From contig NZ_BMRA01000001.1 in the NCBI RefSeq assembly GCF_014648395.1, positions 248,001 through 312,000 on the forward strand: a stretch of DNA of 64,000 nucleotides. Reading direction: 5' to 3'. The position numbers and the translations under genes were made by a program. Under the pieces are notes generated by a model. It had not been told where the DNA came from and ran no database searches. It saw nothing but the letters and a program-made list of their open reading frames with translations. Source of the DNA: Micromonospora fulviviridis (GTDB lineage Bacteria; Actinomycetota; Actinomycetes; Mycobacteriales; Micromonosporaceae). This document shows, piece by piece, positions 28,091 to 39,512 of the stretch. Positions within the stretch are counted from its first letter, which is position 1. Each line of letters starts with the position of its first letter.

Positions 28091-29306
28091 GGCGTACGCC
28101 GACCGGGATGGCGCGCTCGTCCACGTCGAACGAGGCCCGGTGCAGGTCCACGTTGGGCCCGTTCCGGCCGACGCCGAGGCGGGCGAGCGCGCCGGGCACG
28201 TGCTCCAGGTACCAGGAGAAGTCCTCGCCGCCCATGCTCTGCGGGGTCTCCGCGATGCCCTCGGGGCCGAGCGCGGCTGCGGTGGCGGCGGTGAGCACGC
28301 CGATGGCCCGGGCGTCGTTGGTGACCGGCGGCCGGCCGCGCAGGTATTCCAGGTCGACGGTGGCGCCGGTGGGGGCGAGGACGTCCCGCACCACCTGAGC
28401 CACGATCTTCGGGGCCTGGTCCCAGGTGTCCCGGTCCATCACGCGCAGGGTGCCGGCGGCGCAGGCCTCGGAGGGGATGACGTTGTAGCGGGTGCCGGCC
28501 GAGGCGTGGCCGAACACCAGCAGCAGCCCGCTGTTGGCCGGCACCCGGCGGCTGACCAGGGTCGGCACCTCGGTGACCAGCCGGCCGAGCGCGTCGACCA
28601 GGTCGACGGTCAGGTGCGGGCGGGCGGTGTGCCCGCCGGGGCCGGTGAGCCGCACGGTGACGTTGTCGGCGGCGGCGGTGATCGGGCCGACCCGCAGGCC
28701 GACCTTGCCGACCGGCAGGTTCGGGTCGCAGTGCACGGCGAAGATCTGCACCACGTCGTCCAGGCCGCCGGCCTCGATGACCTCCAGCGAGCCGCAGGGC
28801 AGGATCTCCTCGGCGGGCTGGAAGATGAGGCGCACCCGGCCGTCGAGCTGGCCGAGGTCGGCGAGCTGGGCGAGCAGCATGCCCACGCCGAGCATCACGC
28901 TGGTGTGCACGTCGTGCCCGCAGGCGTGGCAGACGCCGTCCACCGTGGACCGGTACGGCACGTCCTTCGGGTCGCTCAGCGGCAGCGCGTCGATGTCGGC
29001 GCGGAGCGCGATCACCGGGCCGTCCGGGCGCCCGTCGATGTCGCAGATGACCCCGTTGCCCTTCGGCAGCAGGCGCGGGCTCAGCCCGGCGAGGGAGAGC
29101 TCGCGGTGGACCAGGGCGGCCGTCTCGAACTCCTCGCCCGACAGCTCCGGGTGGGAGTGGATGTGACGGCGGGTCGCGATGAGGCCGGGTACCCGCAGCG
29201 CGAGCAGATGGTCGAGCTCGAATGGCAGGGGCTGGGACCCGGTCGGCGCCTCCGGCCAGGACGACGCCAGCGGGCTGCCCGACGGCAGCGTCAACGCACT
29301 CGTCAC
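28047..29306 (-). CDS. M20 family amidohydrolase (AmiA/AmiB-like)
   Basis: A 419-aa metallopeptidase of the M20D/amidohydrolase family acting on N-acyl amino acids or related amides. Metal and catalytic motifs are in order: HSHPELSGEE, LRADIDALP, HACGHDVH (with the Cys that marks the M20D group), PAEEILPCG and the C-terminal GGEDFSWYL. Mycobacterial amiA1/amiB1 sit between lpdA and pmmB, matching this neighbourhood. I start at GTG 29306 because homology begins ~30 residues on; a frame open to 29528 would add an Arg-rich extension of uncertain reality. Confidence 0.87.
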   Translation of the reverse strand: MTSALTLPSGSPLASSWPEAPTGSQPLPFELDHLLALRVPGLIATRRHIHSHPELSGEEFETAALVHRELSLAGLSPRLLPKGNGVICDIDGRPDGPVIALRADIDALPLSDPKDVPYRSTVDGVCHACGHDVHTSVMLGVGMLLAQLADLGQLDGRVRLIFQPAEEILPCGSLEVIEAGGLDDVVQIFAVHCDPNLPVGKVGLRVGPITAAADNVTVRLTGPGGHTARPHLTVDLVDALGRLVTEVPTLVSRRVPANSGLLLVFGHASAGTRYNVIPSEACAAGTLRVMDRDTWDQAPKIVAQVVRDVLAPTGATVDLEYLRGRPPVTNDARAIGVLTAATAAALGPEGIAETPQSMGGEDFSWYLEHVPGALARLGVGRNGPNVDLHRASFDVDERAIPVGVRLMVQTALRALAAAR

Positions 29307-29888
29307 GTCGAATTCTCGATCACTAGAGATGGATGGATCATCGGGGAGAACAGCAGACAGCCTAGACCTCCGGCGGTGACGCTGCGCAACATCTTTCGCG
29401 TAGCGGTCGGACCGCGCAGCGTCACGAATGCCCTGGTGAGAGGGCCCGAATATCTGCGGGACAGCAGGTAGATCGCGGTCGAACGCCGTCATCTGCCCCA
29501 CACCTCCTACAACGCGTAACCGATTCATCGGTCACCAAATCCCGGTCGTCGTTCCGAATTGTCGCATTAGTCGCGGCAATTAACTGCCGCTCCGACAATT
29601 GCGTGACAACGGTCGGCTGTCAGACGACTCCCGACCGTGACATGCCGGTCCGGAGTACGACCGCACAGGCTGTCCGTCCGGTTCACCCGAGCGGGTTACC
29701 CGCATTCCCGATCCGCACACGCATGCCGGCTCCGGCCACGCTGCCCGACGACCCGGGAGCGGCGCCCGGGCGGCGTCGCCCGGGGAGGATCCGCACCGAG
29801 CCGTCACCGCCCCCGCCGCGTGCGGGGAGACCATCGACTGTACGCCGCCATGGGGGCGTACGCCCAGGTCAGCCCGGGGTCGGGAACG
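29307..29888. other. Intergenic region with nested inverted repeat
   Basis: About 580 bp without a convincing gene. The part around 29500-29640 is AT-richer than its surroundings and holds a nested inverted repeat: AATTGTCG (29557-29564) with CGACAATT (29593-29600), enclosing GCGGCA (29573-29578) with TGCCGC (29585-29590). It probably contains the amidohydrolase promoter; the hairpin could be an operator. Short open frames here have no protein-like features. Confidence 0.5.
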
Positions 29889-29939
29889 CGACGGCGGCCC
29901 GCGCCGGACACCACGTGGGTGCCGGCGGGGCCGCCGTCG
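29889..29939 (-). terminator. Strong hairpin terminator of the mutase gene
   Basis: Arms CGACGGCGGCCC (29889-29900) and GGGCCGCCGTCG (29928-29939) are perfect, with a second internal stem GCCGG/CCGGC. It begins 7 bp past the mutase stop. Confidence 0.72.
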
Positions 29940-29946
29940 GGTCGCG

Positions 29947-31530
<1,584 letters not shown>

Positions 31531-31536
31531 TACCGG

Positions 31537-31542
31537 ATGGTA
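31537..31542 (-). promoter_or_regulatory. Candidate -10 box of the mutase gene
   Basis: Minus-strand TACCAT is 6 nt before the ATG at 31530. No cobalamin-riboswitch-like conserved box is visible in the 204-bp spacer. Confidence 0.4.
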
Positions 31543-31734
31543 GGACGCGGTCGCCGTTCGTTGGGTGAGGGATACCGCACACCCGTCGCGGCGGCATCGA
31601 CCGGAGGTGAGTAGCTGGCCACATACCGTCGAGTAGGTAAACGTCCGCCGCGTCGGGTTTCGCATCGGGCGTCGGAACCAGCAAGATAGTGGGGTTGTGT
31701 CCCAGCCCCCTCGATATCCCCCGGTGGCTTTTCT

Positions 31735-33780
31735 GTGACTCAGATCCCGACGTGGAGCGGCGGACCGGTCAGTCCCCCCACTGGACGCGCAGCACCCGGC
31801 ACCACCATCGGTGACCGATACTCGCTGCGCTCGCCGGTGGGTAACGGCGGCATGGGCACGGTCTGGCGTGCGACAGACACCCTGCTGCGCCGCGACGTGG
31901 CGGTGAAGGAGGTCGTCCTCCCGCCGGGGCTCGCCCCCAGCGACCGCGACGCGATGTACGAGCGGACCCTCCGCGAGGCCCGCGCCGCCGCGGCGATCCA
32001 GCACCCCGCCGTGGTCCAGGTGTACGACGTGGTCACCGAGGGTGGCCGCCCGTGGATCGTGATGGAGCTGCTGGACGCCCGCAGCCTGGCCGACATGGTG
32101 ATCGAGGACGGGCCCGTCGCGCCCCGCGCCGTCGCCAAGATCGGCATCGCCCTGCTCGGCGCGCTGGAGGTGGCGCACGCGATCGGCGTGCTGCACCGCG
32201 ACGTGAAGCCGGCCAACGTGCTCATCTGCTCCGACGGCCGGTGCGTGCTGACCGACTTCGGCGTGGCCCGGATGCCCACCGACGTGCAGCTCACCACCCC
32301 CGGCATGGTGCTCGGCTCGCCGCACTTCATCTCCCCCGAGCGCGCCATGGGCCAGGAGTTCGGCCCGCCCAGCGACCTCTTCTCGCTCGGCGTGACGCTC
32401 TACACCGCCGTGGAGGGGCGACCCCCGTTCGACAAGGGCGACCCGATCGAGACCATGCACGCGGTGGTCGAGGACCCGCCGGCCACCCCGCAGCGCAGCG
32501 GCCCGCTGACCCGGGTGCTGATGGGCCTGCTGGAGAAGGACCCGGCCCGCCGGCTGGACGTGCACACCGCCCGGAGCATGCTCCGCGAGCTGCTCGCCGG
32601 CCCGCTGACCAGCACCGCCACCGCGGTCAACTCGGTGACCGACCCGTACGCCGTGGTGCCCGTGCAGCGGCCGTCGACGCCGCCGCCCGCCATCGAGCCG
32701 AAGCCGACCGGGCAGATCGGCGGCCCGGCGATGATCGCCCCCGGCGAGTCGCTGACCGACCGGCTCGCCGCCCTGCGCCGGGGCGAGCGTCCCGGCTCCA
32801 CGGCGGCGGCCGGTGGCGCCGCGCTCGACGAGACCAGCGCCGACGCGCTGGCCGGCCCGCTGCACACCCCGACCGGGGCGATGTCCGGGCCGGGCACGAC
32901 CCCGGAGGCCACCCAGCGCATCTCGCCGGACGCCACCCAGCGGCTCGGCCACACCGCCGCGCCCGACGCCACCCAGCGGGTCCCCACCGGCCGCCCGGAC
33001 GCCACCCAGCCGGTCTACGGCCGCGGCGCCGAAACCACCCAACAGGTGTACGGCGGCAACCAGTGGTCGGTGCCCGGCACCGGCCAGCCCTGGACCACGA
33101 CCCCGGCCGCGGCGCCGGCCGACGGCGGCACGCTCGGCCGGGCCAAGGGCGTCGGCGGCCAGCTCGTCGGCCGGGTGAAGAGCTGGCCGCGCAAGGTCCA
33201 GCTCGCCGCCGCCGGTGGCGTCGCCGTGCTGCTCCTGGTCGGCGTCATCGCGCTGACCAGCGGCGGCGACGACACGCCCCCGCCGATCGTGGGCGCGCTG
33301 CCCTCGTCGTCCGCCGAGGCCCCGCCGGTGGAGATGCAGGAGCAGTCCGTCAAGGGCGTCAACGTGCAGGTGCCGAAGGGCTGGCAGCGACAGACGGGTG
33401 GCCTCTACGTCGACTTCGTCGACCCGCAGGACAGCGGCCGCAAGGTCCGGATCATCGCCGAGCCCTGGAGCGGCAACCCGGTCAGCTGGGCGGAGTTCGC
33501 CTCGAGGAACCTCAAAAAGAACAGCGCCAAGAGCAAGAACTGCCCCGAGCCGTACACCGAGCTGTCGATCTCGGAGCCGCAGCTCGCCGGCCAGGCGGCG
33601 GCCCAGCTCGAATACACCTGCGGCGAGGGCGACACCATGCGGCACGGCGTGTGGCGTGGCCTGGTGAAGGACGGGAAGGTCTACTCGTTCTACCTGTCCT
33701 CGACCGACGCCAAGTTCGCCGAGAGCAAGCCGATCTTCGAGGCGATGGCCCGCTCGTTCCAGCTCACCGGGGCCAACTGA
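31735..33780 (+). CDS. Transmembrane Ser/Thr protein kinase
   Basis: A 681-aa Hanks-type kinase. The catalytic domain (about residues 27-285) has the Gly loop GNGGMG, Lys58 (VAVKEV), HRDVKPAN (154-161) and DFG (174-176). A long Thr/Pro/Gln-rich juxtamembrane region (~290-485) contains repeated DATQ motifs (five or so), likely phosphorylated and possibly FHA-domain docking sites. One membrane helix (~488-508) leads to an extracytoplasmic ~170-residue domain without PASTA repeats. An in-frame stop just upstream fixes the start at GTG 31735. The sensed ligand is unknown. Confidence 0.9.
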   Translation: MTQIPTWSGGPVSPPTGRAAPGTTIGDRYSLRSPVGNGGMGTVWRATDTLLRRDVAVKEVVLPPGLAPSDRDAMYERTLREARAAAAIQHPAVVQVYDVVTEGGRPWIVMELLDARSLADMVIEDGPVAPRAVAKIGIALLGALEVAHAIGVLHRDVKPANVLICSDGRCVLTDFGVARMPTDVQLTTPGMVLGSPHFISPERAMGQEFGPPSDLFSLGVTLYTAVEGRPPFDKGDPIETMHAVVEDPPATPQRSGPLTRVLMGLLEKDPARRLDVHTARSMLRELLAGPLTSTATAVNSVTDPYAVVPVQRPSTPPPAIEPKPTGQIGGPAMIAPGESLTDRLAALRRGERPGSTAAAGGAALDETSADALAGPLHTPTGAMSGPGTTPEATQRISPDATQRLGHTAAPDATQRVPTGRPDATQPVYGRGAETTQQVYGGNQWSVPGTGQPWTTTPAAAPADGGTLGRAKGVGGQLVGRVKSWPRKVQLAAAGGVAVLLLVGVIALTSGGDDTPPPIVGALPSSSAEAPPVEMQEQSVKGVNVQVPKGWQRQTGGLYVDFVDPQDSGRKVRIIAEPWSGNPVSWAEFASRNLKKNSAKSKNCPEPYTELSISEPQLAGQAAAQLEYTCGEGDTMRHGVWRGLVKDGKVYSFYLSSTDAKFAESKPIFEAMARSFQLTGAN

Positions 33781-33830
33781 AGTCGAGGCCGACGGCCAGT
33801 GGTGATCCGCCGCCGTGCTTTCATGAGGCA

Positions 33831-35495
33831 ATGGCGGCGGATACCACTGACCTTGACGACCTTCGCGCCCGGGCCGAGCGCTGGCTCGACGACGACCCGG
33901 ACCCGGCCGATCGGGACGAGCTGCGCGCCGTCCTCGCCGGGCTGCCGGGCAGCGCGCCCGAGCTGGCCGACCGGTTCGCCGGCCCGCTGACGTTCGGCAC
34001 CGCCGGGCTGCGCGGCCCGCTGCGCGCCGGCCCGAACGGGATGAACCTCGCGGTGGTCACCCAGGCCGCGGCCGGGCTCGTCGGCTGGCTCGCCGCCCAG
34101 GGCGGCGAGGGCCCGCTGGTGATCGGGTACGACGCCCGGCGCGGCTCGCTGGCCTTCGCCGAGCGCACCGCCCAGGTGGCCACCGGCGCGGGCCGCCCGG
34201 CGCTGCTGCTGCCCCGCCCGCTGCCCACCCCGGTGCTGGCCTTCGCGGTGCGGCACCTCGGCGCGGTGGCCGGGGTGATGGTCACGGCCAGCCACAACCC
34301 GCCGCAGGACAACGGCTACAAGGTCTACCTGGGTGCGCAGCTCGGCGGGGAGCTGGGCGCGGGCGCCCAGATCGTGCCGCCGGCCGACGCCGGCATCGAG
34401 GCGGCCATCCGGGCGGTCGGCCCGCTGGCCGAGGTGCCGCTCGGGCCGCCCGGCATGGTGCTCGGCGACGACCTCGTCACGGGGTACGTGGAGCGGGCCG
34501 CCGCCGTGGTCGACCCGGCCGGCCCGCGGGACCTGAAGGTGGCGTACACGCCGCTGCACGGGGTGGGCGCCGCGGTGCTGACCGCCGCGTTCGCCCGGGC
34601 CGGTTTCGCGACGCCCGGTGTGGTGCCCGAGCAGGCCGAGCCGGACCCGGCCTTCCCGACGGTCAACTTCCCCAACCCGGAGGAGCCGGGCGCGGTGGAC
34701 AAGCTGGTGGCGCTGGCCGGCAGCACCGGCGCGGACATCGCCATCGCCAACGACCCGGACGCGGACCGGTGCGCGGTGGCCGTGCCGGCGGACGGGACCT
34801 GGCGGATGCTGCGCGGGGACGAGGTGGGCGCGCTGCTCGCCGACCACCTGATGCGGCGCGGGGTGACCGGCCTGTACGCCACCACGATCGTCTCCTCGTC
34901 CCTGCTCCGGGCCATGGCCGCGGCGCGGGGCCTGCCCTACGACGAGACGCTGACCGGGTTCAAGTGGATCGTCCGGGCCGGCGGCGGCCGGGAGCCGCTG
35001 GTCTTCGGCTACGAGGAGGCGCTCGGCTACTGCGTCGCGCCGGAGCACGTCCGGGACAAGGACGGCATCACGGCCGCGCTGACCGTGGCCGAGCTGGCCG
35101 CCGGCCTCAAGGCCGAGGGCCGGACGCTGACCGACCGGCTGGACGAGCTGGCCGCCGAGTTCGGCGTGCACCACACCGACCAGCTCTCGGTCCGGGTCGA
35201 GGACCTGCGGGTGATCTCCGACGCGATGGCCCGGATCCGGTCGGCCACCCCGACCGCCCTGCTCGGGCACCCGGTCACCGAGACGTCCGACCTGCTTCCC
35301 GAGGCGGACGTGGTGATCCTGCGCACCGACGCCGCCCGGGTGGTGATCCGCCCCTCCGGCACCGAGCCGAAGCTGAAGGCGTACCTGGAGGTGGTGGAGC
35401 CGGTGACGAACGGCGACGTCCCGTCGGCCCGCCGCCAAGCCCACGCCGCGGTGACGGAACTCCGCGGCGAGATCGCGGCGGCCCTCGGCCTCTGA
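33831..35495 (+). CDS. pmmB: Phosphoglucomutase/phosphomannomutase family enzyme
   Basis: A 554-aa alpha-D-phosphohexomutase. The phospho-Ser loop VTASHNPP places the catalytic Ser at 154, the metal loop is NDPDADRCA, the sugar loop FGYEEALGY, and the phosphate loop IRPSGTEPK near the C-terminus. The length and the [11 protein letters not shown]-terminus match the PgcA/PmmB group (Rv3308-like), which in other organisms can also act on ribose or deoxyribose phosphates; upp and deoC nearby make a nucleoside-salvage role plausible. The frame is open far upstream through the kinase gene, but ATG 33831 is where homology begins. Confidence 0.9.
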   Translation: MAADTTDLDDLRARAERWLDDDPDPADRDELRAVLAGLPGSAPELADRFAGPLTFGTAGLRGPLRAGPNGMNLAVVTQAAAGLVGWLAAQGGEGPLVIGYDARRGSLAFAERTAQVATGAGRPALLLPRPLPTPVLAFAVRHLGAVAGVMVTASHNPPQDNGYKVYLGAQLGGELGAGAQIVPPADAGIEAAIRAVGPLAEVPLGPPGMVLGDDLVTGYVERAAAVVDPAGPRDLKVAYTPLHGVGAAVLTAAFARAGFATPGVVPEQAEPDPAFPTVNFPNPEEPGAVDKLVALAGSTGADIAIANDPDADRCAVAVPADGTWRMLRGDEVGALLADHLMRRGVTGLYATTIVSSSLLRAMAAARGLPYDETLTGFKWIVRAGGGREPLVFGYEEALGYCVAPEHVRDKDGITAALTVAELAAGLKAEGRTLTDRLDELAAEFGVHHTDQLSVRVEDLRVISDAMARIRSATPTALLGHPVTETSDLLPEADVVILRTDAARVVIRPSGTEPKLKAYLEVVEPVTNGDVPSARRQAHAAVTELRGEIAAALGL

Positions 35496-35505
35496 CCCCG
35501 GCGTC

Positions 35506-35559
35506 GATCAAGAGGTTTGCGTCTGGGCAACCGCTCGCCAAGACGCAAACCTCTTGATC
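35506..35559. terminator. Bidirectional hairpin, palindromic element B
   Basis: Two perfect 19-bp arms, GATCAAGAGGTTTGCGTCT (35506-35524) and its complement (35541-35559), flank a 16-nt loop between the convergent pmmB and GPP34 genes. It begins 10 bp after one stop and ends 10 bp before the other. The TTT/AAA within the stem would give poor run-off T tracts, so it may be a mobile palindrome serving as terminator. Confidence 0.75.
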
Positions 35560-35569
35560 AACCAGCCGG

Positions 35570-36247
35570 TCAGGGGCGCTTGCCGAGGGCGGCGTCCACC
35601 GCTTGGGCCAGAGCGGCGATCACCAGGCTGACCGAGGGGCGGACGACGCTGTCGTCCAGGCTCACCGTGCCGGAGAAGCCGGCGCCGTTGGCGATCTCCT
35701 CCAGGCGCTTGCCGGCCTCGTCGGCGGCCGTGCCGGTCAGGCCGAGCGCCGGCTCCATCCGCAGCACCGCGACCAGGGTGGCGAGCGCGGCGGTCCGCTC
35801 GTCGGGGACCTGCCCGACGGTCAGCGCGTCGGCCAGACGCTGCCGGATGTCGGCCTCCACCGAGGCGTCCGCCACGGGGTAGCGGTGCACGTGGATGAAG
35901 CCCAACTCGGTCTCGTCGACGTCCCGCACCACGCCCCGGCCGCAGAGGTCGCCGAGGATCCGGTCGCGCAGGCCGTGCCGCAGCCGCTGCACCCACGAGG
36001 ACGGGGTGTGCGGGGTGTCGGCGGCGATCCGGGCGAGGACCTCGTCGGCGATCGGCTCGCCCGTCGGCGCCGGGTCGAGGACCGTCAGGTTCCCGTCGGC
36101 GTACGCGATCCGCCCGGCCAGGGCCAGCTCGACCAGCACCGCGGCGGCCATGCCGAGGTCCAGGCTGATCCGCGGCATGGTGGCCTTGCCGGTTTCGTCG
36201 TCATAGGCGAGGAGCAGCAGCTCTTCGGCGAGCGCAACACCAGTCAT
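35570..36247 (-). CDS. GPP34 (GOLPH3-like) family protein
   Basis: A 225-aa cytoplasmic protein with the GPP34 pattern: ALAEELLLLAYDDETGK at the N-terminus, LDLGMAAAVLVELALAGRI, a basic RHGLRDRILGDLCGRGVV region and DERTAALATLVAVLR. The eukaryotic relatives bind phosphatidylinositol-4-phosphate; bacterial members are numerous in actinomycetes, with no established function, and may act at the membrane. ATG 36247 has TACCGT 8 nt upstream and no Shine-Dalgarno. It is separate from upp (about 100 bp) but on the same strand. Confidence 0.8.
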   Translation of the reverse strand: MTGVALAEELLLLAYDDETGKATMPRISLDLGMAAAVLVELALAGRIAYADGNLTVLDPAPTGEPIADEVLARIAADTPHTPSSWVQRLRHGLRDRILGDLCGRGVVRDVDETELGFIHVHRYPVADASVEADIRQRLADALTVGQVPDERTAALATLVAVLRMEPALGLTGTAADEAGKRLEEIANGAGFSGTVSLDDSVVRPSVSLVIAALAQAVDAALGKRP

Positions 36248-36255
36248 GGCCCGAG

Positions 36256-36261
36256 ACGGTA
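36256..36261 (-). promoter_or_regulatory. Candidate -10 box of the GPP34 gene
   Basis: Minus-strand TACCGT, 8 nt before the ATG at 36247; leaderless pattern. Confidence 0.38.
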
Positions 36262-36346
36262 GCGGCTGGGCGCACCCCGCGCACGGACTCGCCGGACGGG
36301 AGATCCGGGCGGCCCGCCGGCGCTGCCGGCGGGCCGGTCCGCGGGG

Positions 36347-36979
36347 TCAGAAGCGGGGCATGCCGCCGAACTGGCGGTCCCCGGCGTCGCCGAGGCCCGG
36401 GACGATGAACATCCGGTCGTTGAGCCCCTCGTCGATCGCGGCGGTGACCAGGCGCAACGGCAGGCCGGAGCGCTCCAGCCGCTCGATGCCGACCGGCGCG
36501 GCGAGGACGCAGAGCACCGTGATGTCGGTGCAGCCGCGGTCGGCGAGCAGCCGGCAGCAGTGCTCCAGGGAGCCGCCGGTGGCCAGCATCGGGTCGAGCA
36601 CCAGCACCGGCAGGCCGGCGAGGTCCCGGGGCAGCGACTCCATGTACGCGCGCGGCTCGTACGTCTGCTCGTCGCGGGCCAGGCCGACGAAGCCCATCGA
36701 CGACTCGGGCAGCAGGCCGAGCGCGGCGTCGGCCATGCCGAGACCGGCCCGCAGCACCGGCACCAGCAGCGGCGGGTTCGCCAGCCGGGTGCCCTCGGTG
36801 GCGGTGACCGGGGTCTGCACCGGGTACTTCTCGACGGGGAACGAGCGCGCGGCCTCGTACACCAGCATGGTGGTGAGTTCGTGCAGCGCGGCCCGGAACG
36901 ACGCCGAGTCGGTCCGGGCGTCCCGCATGGCGGTCAGCCGCGCCTGGGCGAGCGGGTGGTCAATGACGTGTACGTCCAC
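36347..36979 (-). CDS. upp: Uracil phosphoribosyltransferase
   Basis: A 210-aa Upp that converts uracil and PRPP to UMP. It has the full family length and motifs: start [27 protein letters not shown] (about residues 74-84), the PRPP loop [13 protein letters not shown] (about 127-139) and the uracil-binding C-terminal [11 protein letters not shown]. The GTG start is probably leaderless (TAGGTT 8 nt upstream). It is divergent from deoC with 137 bp between, linking pyrimidine base salvage to deoxyribose catabolism. Confidence 0.96.
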   Translation of the reverse strand: MDVHVIDHPLAQARLTAMRDARTDSASFRAALHELTTMLVYEAARSFPVEKYPVQTPVTATEGTRLANPPLLVPVLRAGLGMADAALGLLPESSMGFVGLARDEQTYEPRAYMESLPRDLAGLPVLVLDPMLATGGSLEHCCRLLADRGCTDITVLCVLAAPVGIERLERSGLPLRLVTAAIDEGLNDRMFIVPGLGDAGDRQFGGMPRF

Positions 36980-36987
36980 GATCGCTC

Positions 36988-36993
36988 AACCTA
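36988..36993 (-). promoter_or_regulatory. Candidate -10 box of upp
   Basis: Minus-strand TAGGTT, 8 nt before the GTG at 36979. Confidence 0.4.
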
Positions 36994-37103
36994 CCGGTCC
37001 CGGCGCGGGCGCACCGCAGGTGCGGGCGGACCAGCGACGCCGCTCACGTGTGAGCGCCGCCGGCCGGGTCGGCGTGACCAAGATCACTCGCCCCTCGGGT
37101 GCG

Positions 37104-37109
37104 TAGTAT
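37104..37109 (+). promoter_or_regulatory. Candidate -10 box of deoC
   Basis: TAGTAT is 7 nt before ATG 37117 and no ribosome site intervenes. No good -35 is seen. Confidence 0.45.
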
Positions 37110-37116
37110 TCGGGGC

Positions 37117-38076
37117 ATGACGGCGACAGCGACGTCGGCCCGGTCGGAGCTCTCCGAGCTGGGACGATCCGAGACCGCTCTGCGGACCTTCCTGCACGGC
37201 CTGCCCGGCGTGGACCAGGTCGGCGCGGAGCAGCGGGCGGCACAGCTCGGCACCCGCTCCATCAAGACCACCGCCAAGGCCGAGGCCATCGACCTGGCGA
37301 TCCGGATGGTCGACCTGACCACCCTGGAAGGGGCCGACACCCCAGGCAAGGTACGGGCGCTCGCCGCCAAGGCGCTGCGCCCCGACCCGGCCGACCCGTC
37401 CTGCCCGCACGTCGGCGCGGTCTGCGTCTACCCGGCGATGGTCCCGTACGTGGCGGAGGTGCTGCGCGGGTCCGGCGTGCACCTGGCCAGCGTGGCGACG
37501 GCCTTCCCGTCCGGCCAGGCCCCGCTGGAGATCAAGCTCGCCGACACCCGGGCGGCCGTCGAGGCCGGCGCGGACGAGATCGACATGGTGATCAACCGGG
37601 GCGCCTTCCTGGCCGGCCGCTACAAGGAGGTCTACGACGAGATCGTGGCCACCAAGGAGGCCTGCGGGGACGCCCACCTCAAGGTGATCCTGGAGACCGG
37701 CGAGCTGGCCACCTACGACAACGTGCGGCGGGCTTCCTGGCTGGCCATGCTGGCCGGCGGCGACTTCATCAAGACCTCCACCGGCAAGGTCCCGGTCGCG
37801 GCCACCCCGCCGGTGACCCTGGTGATGCTGGAGGCGGTCCGCGACTTCCGGGCCGCCACCGGGCGGCAGGTCGGCGTGAAGCCGGCCGGCGGCATCAAGA
37901 CCACCAAGGACGCGATCAAGTACCTGGTCATGGTCAACGAGACCGTCGGCCCCGACTGGCTGGACCCGGACTGGTTCCGGTTCGGCGCGTCGAGCCTCCT
38001 CAACGACCTGCTCATGCAGCGCACCAAGCTGACGACCGGCGTCTACGCCGGCCCCGACTACTTCACCCTGGACTGA
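37117..38076 (+). CDS. deoC: Deoxyribose-phosphate aldolase
   Basis: A 319-aa class I aldolase that splits 2-deoxyribose-5-phosphate into glyceraldehyde-3-phosphate and acetaldehyde. The Schiff-base lysine is in GGDFIKTSTGK (about residue 219), with the second active-site lysine in VGVKPAGGIKT and the Asp in DEIDMVIN. The ~60 extra N-terminal residues and total length match the long DeoC2 form. ATG 37117 is preferred over an upstream frame extension because of the TAGTAT box. Two aldehyde dehydrogenase genes follow immediately (5 bp and an overlap), so acetaldehyde produced by the aldolase is a likely substrate. Confidence 0.94.
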   Translation: MTATATSARSELSELGRSETALRTFLHGLPGVDQVGAEQRAAQLGTRSIKTTAKAEAIDLAIRMVDLTTLEGADTPGKVRALAAKALRPDPADPSCPHVGAVCVYPAMVPYVAEVLRGSGVHLASVATAFPSGQAPLEIKLADTRAAVEAGADEIDMVINRGAFLAGRYKEVYDEIVATKEACGDAHLKVILETGELATYDNVRRASWLAMLAGGDFIKTSTGKVPVAATPPVTLVMLEAVRDFRAATGRQVGVKPAGGIKTTKDAIKYLVMVNETVGPDWLDPDWFRFGASSLLNDLLMQRTKLTTGVYAGPDYFTLD

Positions 38077-38081
38077 GCGCG

Positions 38082-39512
38082 ATGTTCGAATACGCACCCG
38101 CCCCCGAGTCGCGCTCGGTGGTGGACATCAAGCCCTCGTACGGGCTCTTCGTCGACGGGAAGTTCGTCGACCCGACCGACGGCGGCAGCTTCAAGTCGAT
38201 CAACCCGGCCTCCGAGGAGGTGCTGGCCGAGATCGCCGAGGCCGGCAGCCAGGACGTGGACCGCGCGGTCCGCGCCGCCCGCGAGGCGTACGAGAAGGTC
38301 TGGGGTCCGATGCCGGGCCGGGACCGGGCCAAGTACCTGTTCCGGATCGCCCGGATCATCCAGGAGCGCTCCCGCGAGCTGGCCGTGCTGGAGTCGCTGG
38401 ACAACGGCAAGCCGATCAAGGAGTCGCGCGACGTCGACGTGCCCCTGGTCGCCGCGCACTTCTTCTACTACGCCGGCTGGGCCGACAAGCTGGAGCACGC
38501 CGGCTTCGGCGCGAACCCGCGCCCCCTCGGCGTGGCCGCGCAGGTCATCCCGTGGAACTTCCCGCTGCTCATGCTGGCCTGGAAGATCGCTCCGGCGCTC
38601 GCGGCCGGCAACACGGTGGTGCTCAAGCCGGCCGAGACCACCCCGCTGACCGCGCTGCTCTTCGCCGAGATCTGCCAGCAGGCCGACCTGCCGGCCGGCG
38701 TGGTCAACATCGTGACCGGCGCCGGCGAGACCGGCCGGGCGCTGGTCGAGCACCCGGGCGTGGACAAGGTCGCCTTCACCGGCTCCACCGAGGTGGGCAA
38801 GGCCATCGCCCGGGCCGTCGCCGGCACCCGCAAGAAGCTGACCCTGGAGCTGGGCGGCAAGGCCGCCAACATCGTCTTCGACGACGCCCCGGTCGACCAG
38901 GCCGTCGAGGGCATCGTCAACGGCATCTTCTTCAACCAGGGGCACGTCTGCTGCGCCGGCTCCCGGCTGCTGGTCCAGGAGTCGGTCGCCGACCGGGTGC
39001 TGGAGTCGCTGAAGCGCCGGATGGCCCAGCTCCGGGTCGGCGACCCGCTGGACAAGAACACCGACATCGGCGCGATCAACTCGGCCGCGCAGCTGGCCCG
39101 GATCCGCGAGCTCTCCGACGCCGGCGCCGCCGAGGGCGCCGAGCGCTGGTCGCCGCCGTGCGAGCTGCCGGACCGCGGCTTCTGGTTCGCGCCGACCATC
39201 TTCACCGGGGTCACCCAGGCGCACCGGATCGCCCGCGAGGAGATCTTCGGCCCGGTGCTGTCCGTGCTGACCTTCCGCACCCCGGCCGAGGCCGTGGAGA
39301 AGGCCAACAACACGCCGTACGGGCTGTCGGCCGGGATCTGGACCGACAAGGGGTCCCGGATCCTGTGGATGGCCGACCGGCTGCGCGCCGGCGTGGTCTG
39401 GGCCAACACGTTCAACAAGTTCGACCCCACCTCGCCCTTCGGCGGCTACAAGGAGTCGGGCTACGGTCGCGAGGGCGGCCGGCACGGGCTGGAGGCGTAC
39501 CTCAATGTCTGA
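38082..39512 (+). CDS. Aldehyde dehydrogenase, catalytically complete member of an ALDH pair
   Basis: A 476-aa NAD(P)-dependent aldehyde dehydrogenase. The cofactor-binding IPWNFPLLML segment, the general base Glu (LELGGKAANIVF, about residue 256) and the nucleophile Cys (NQGHVCCAGSR, about 290-291) are present, along with the EIFGPVLSVL and C-terminal KESGYGREGG motifs. It starts 5 bp after deoC and overlaps the next ALDH-like gene, forming a deoC-ALDH-ALDH operon. It is likely to oxidise acetaldehyde or another aldehyde from deoxyribose breakdown to the acid. Its relation to the second subunit resembles the two halves of ALDH16 proteins. Confidence 0.92.
   Translation: MFEYAPAPESRSVVDIKPSYGLFVDGKFVDPTDGGSFKSINPASEEVLAEIAEAGSQDVDRAVRAAREAYEKVWGPMPGRDRAKYLFRIARIIQERSRELAVLESLDNGKPIKESRDVDVPLVAAHFFYYAGWADKLEHAGFGANPRPLGVAAQVIPWNFPLLMLAWKIAPALAAGNTVVLKPAETTPLTALLFAEICQQADLPAGVVNIVTGAGETGRALVEHPGVDKVAFTGSTEVGKAIARAVAGTRKKLTLELGGKAANIVFDDAPVDQAVEGIVNGIFFNQGHVCCAGSRLLVQESVADRVLESLKRRMAQLRVGDPLDKNTDIGAINSAAQLARIRELSDAGAAEGAERWSPPCELPDRGFWFAPTIFTGVTQAHRIAREEIFGPVLSVLTFRTPAEAVEKANNTPYGLSAGIWTDKGSRILWMADRLRAGVVWANTFNKFDPTSPFGGYKESGYGREGGRHGLEAYLNV

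Noticed and set aside
31531..31734. Cobalamin riboswitch for the mutase gene
   Set aside because: No B12-box-like conserved core seen, and the mutase probably has a leaderless mRNA.
32052..33830. N-terminal extension of the phosphohexomutase through the kinase gene
   Set aside because: The frame is open but encodes Arg/Pro-rich nonsense; homology and start begin at 33831.
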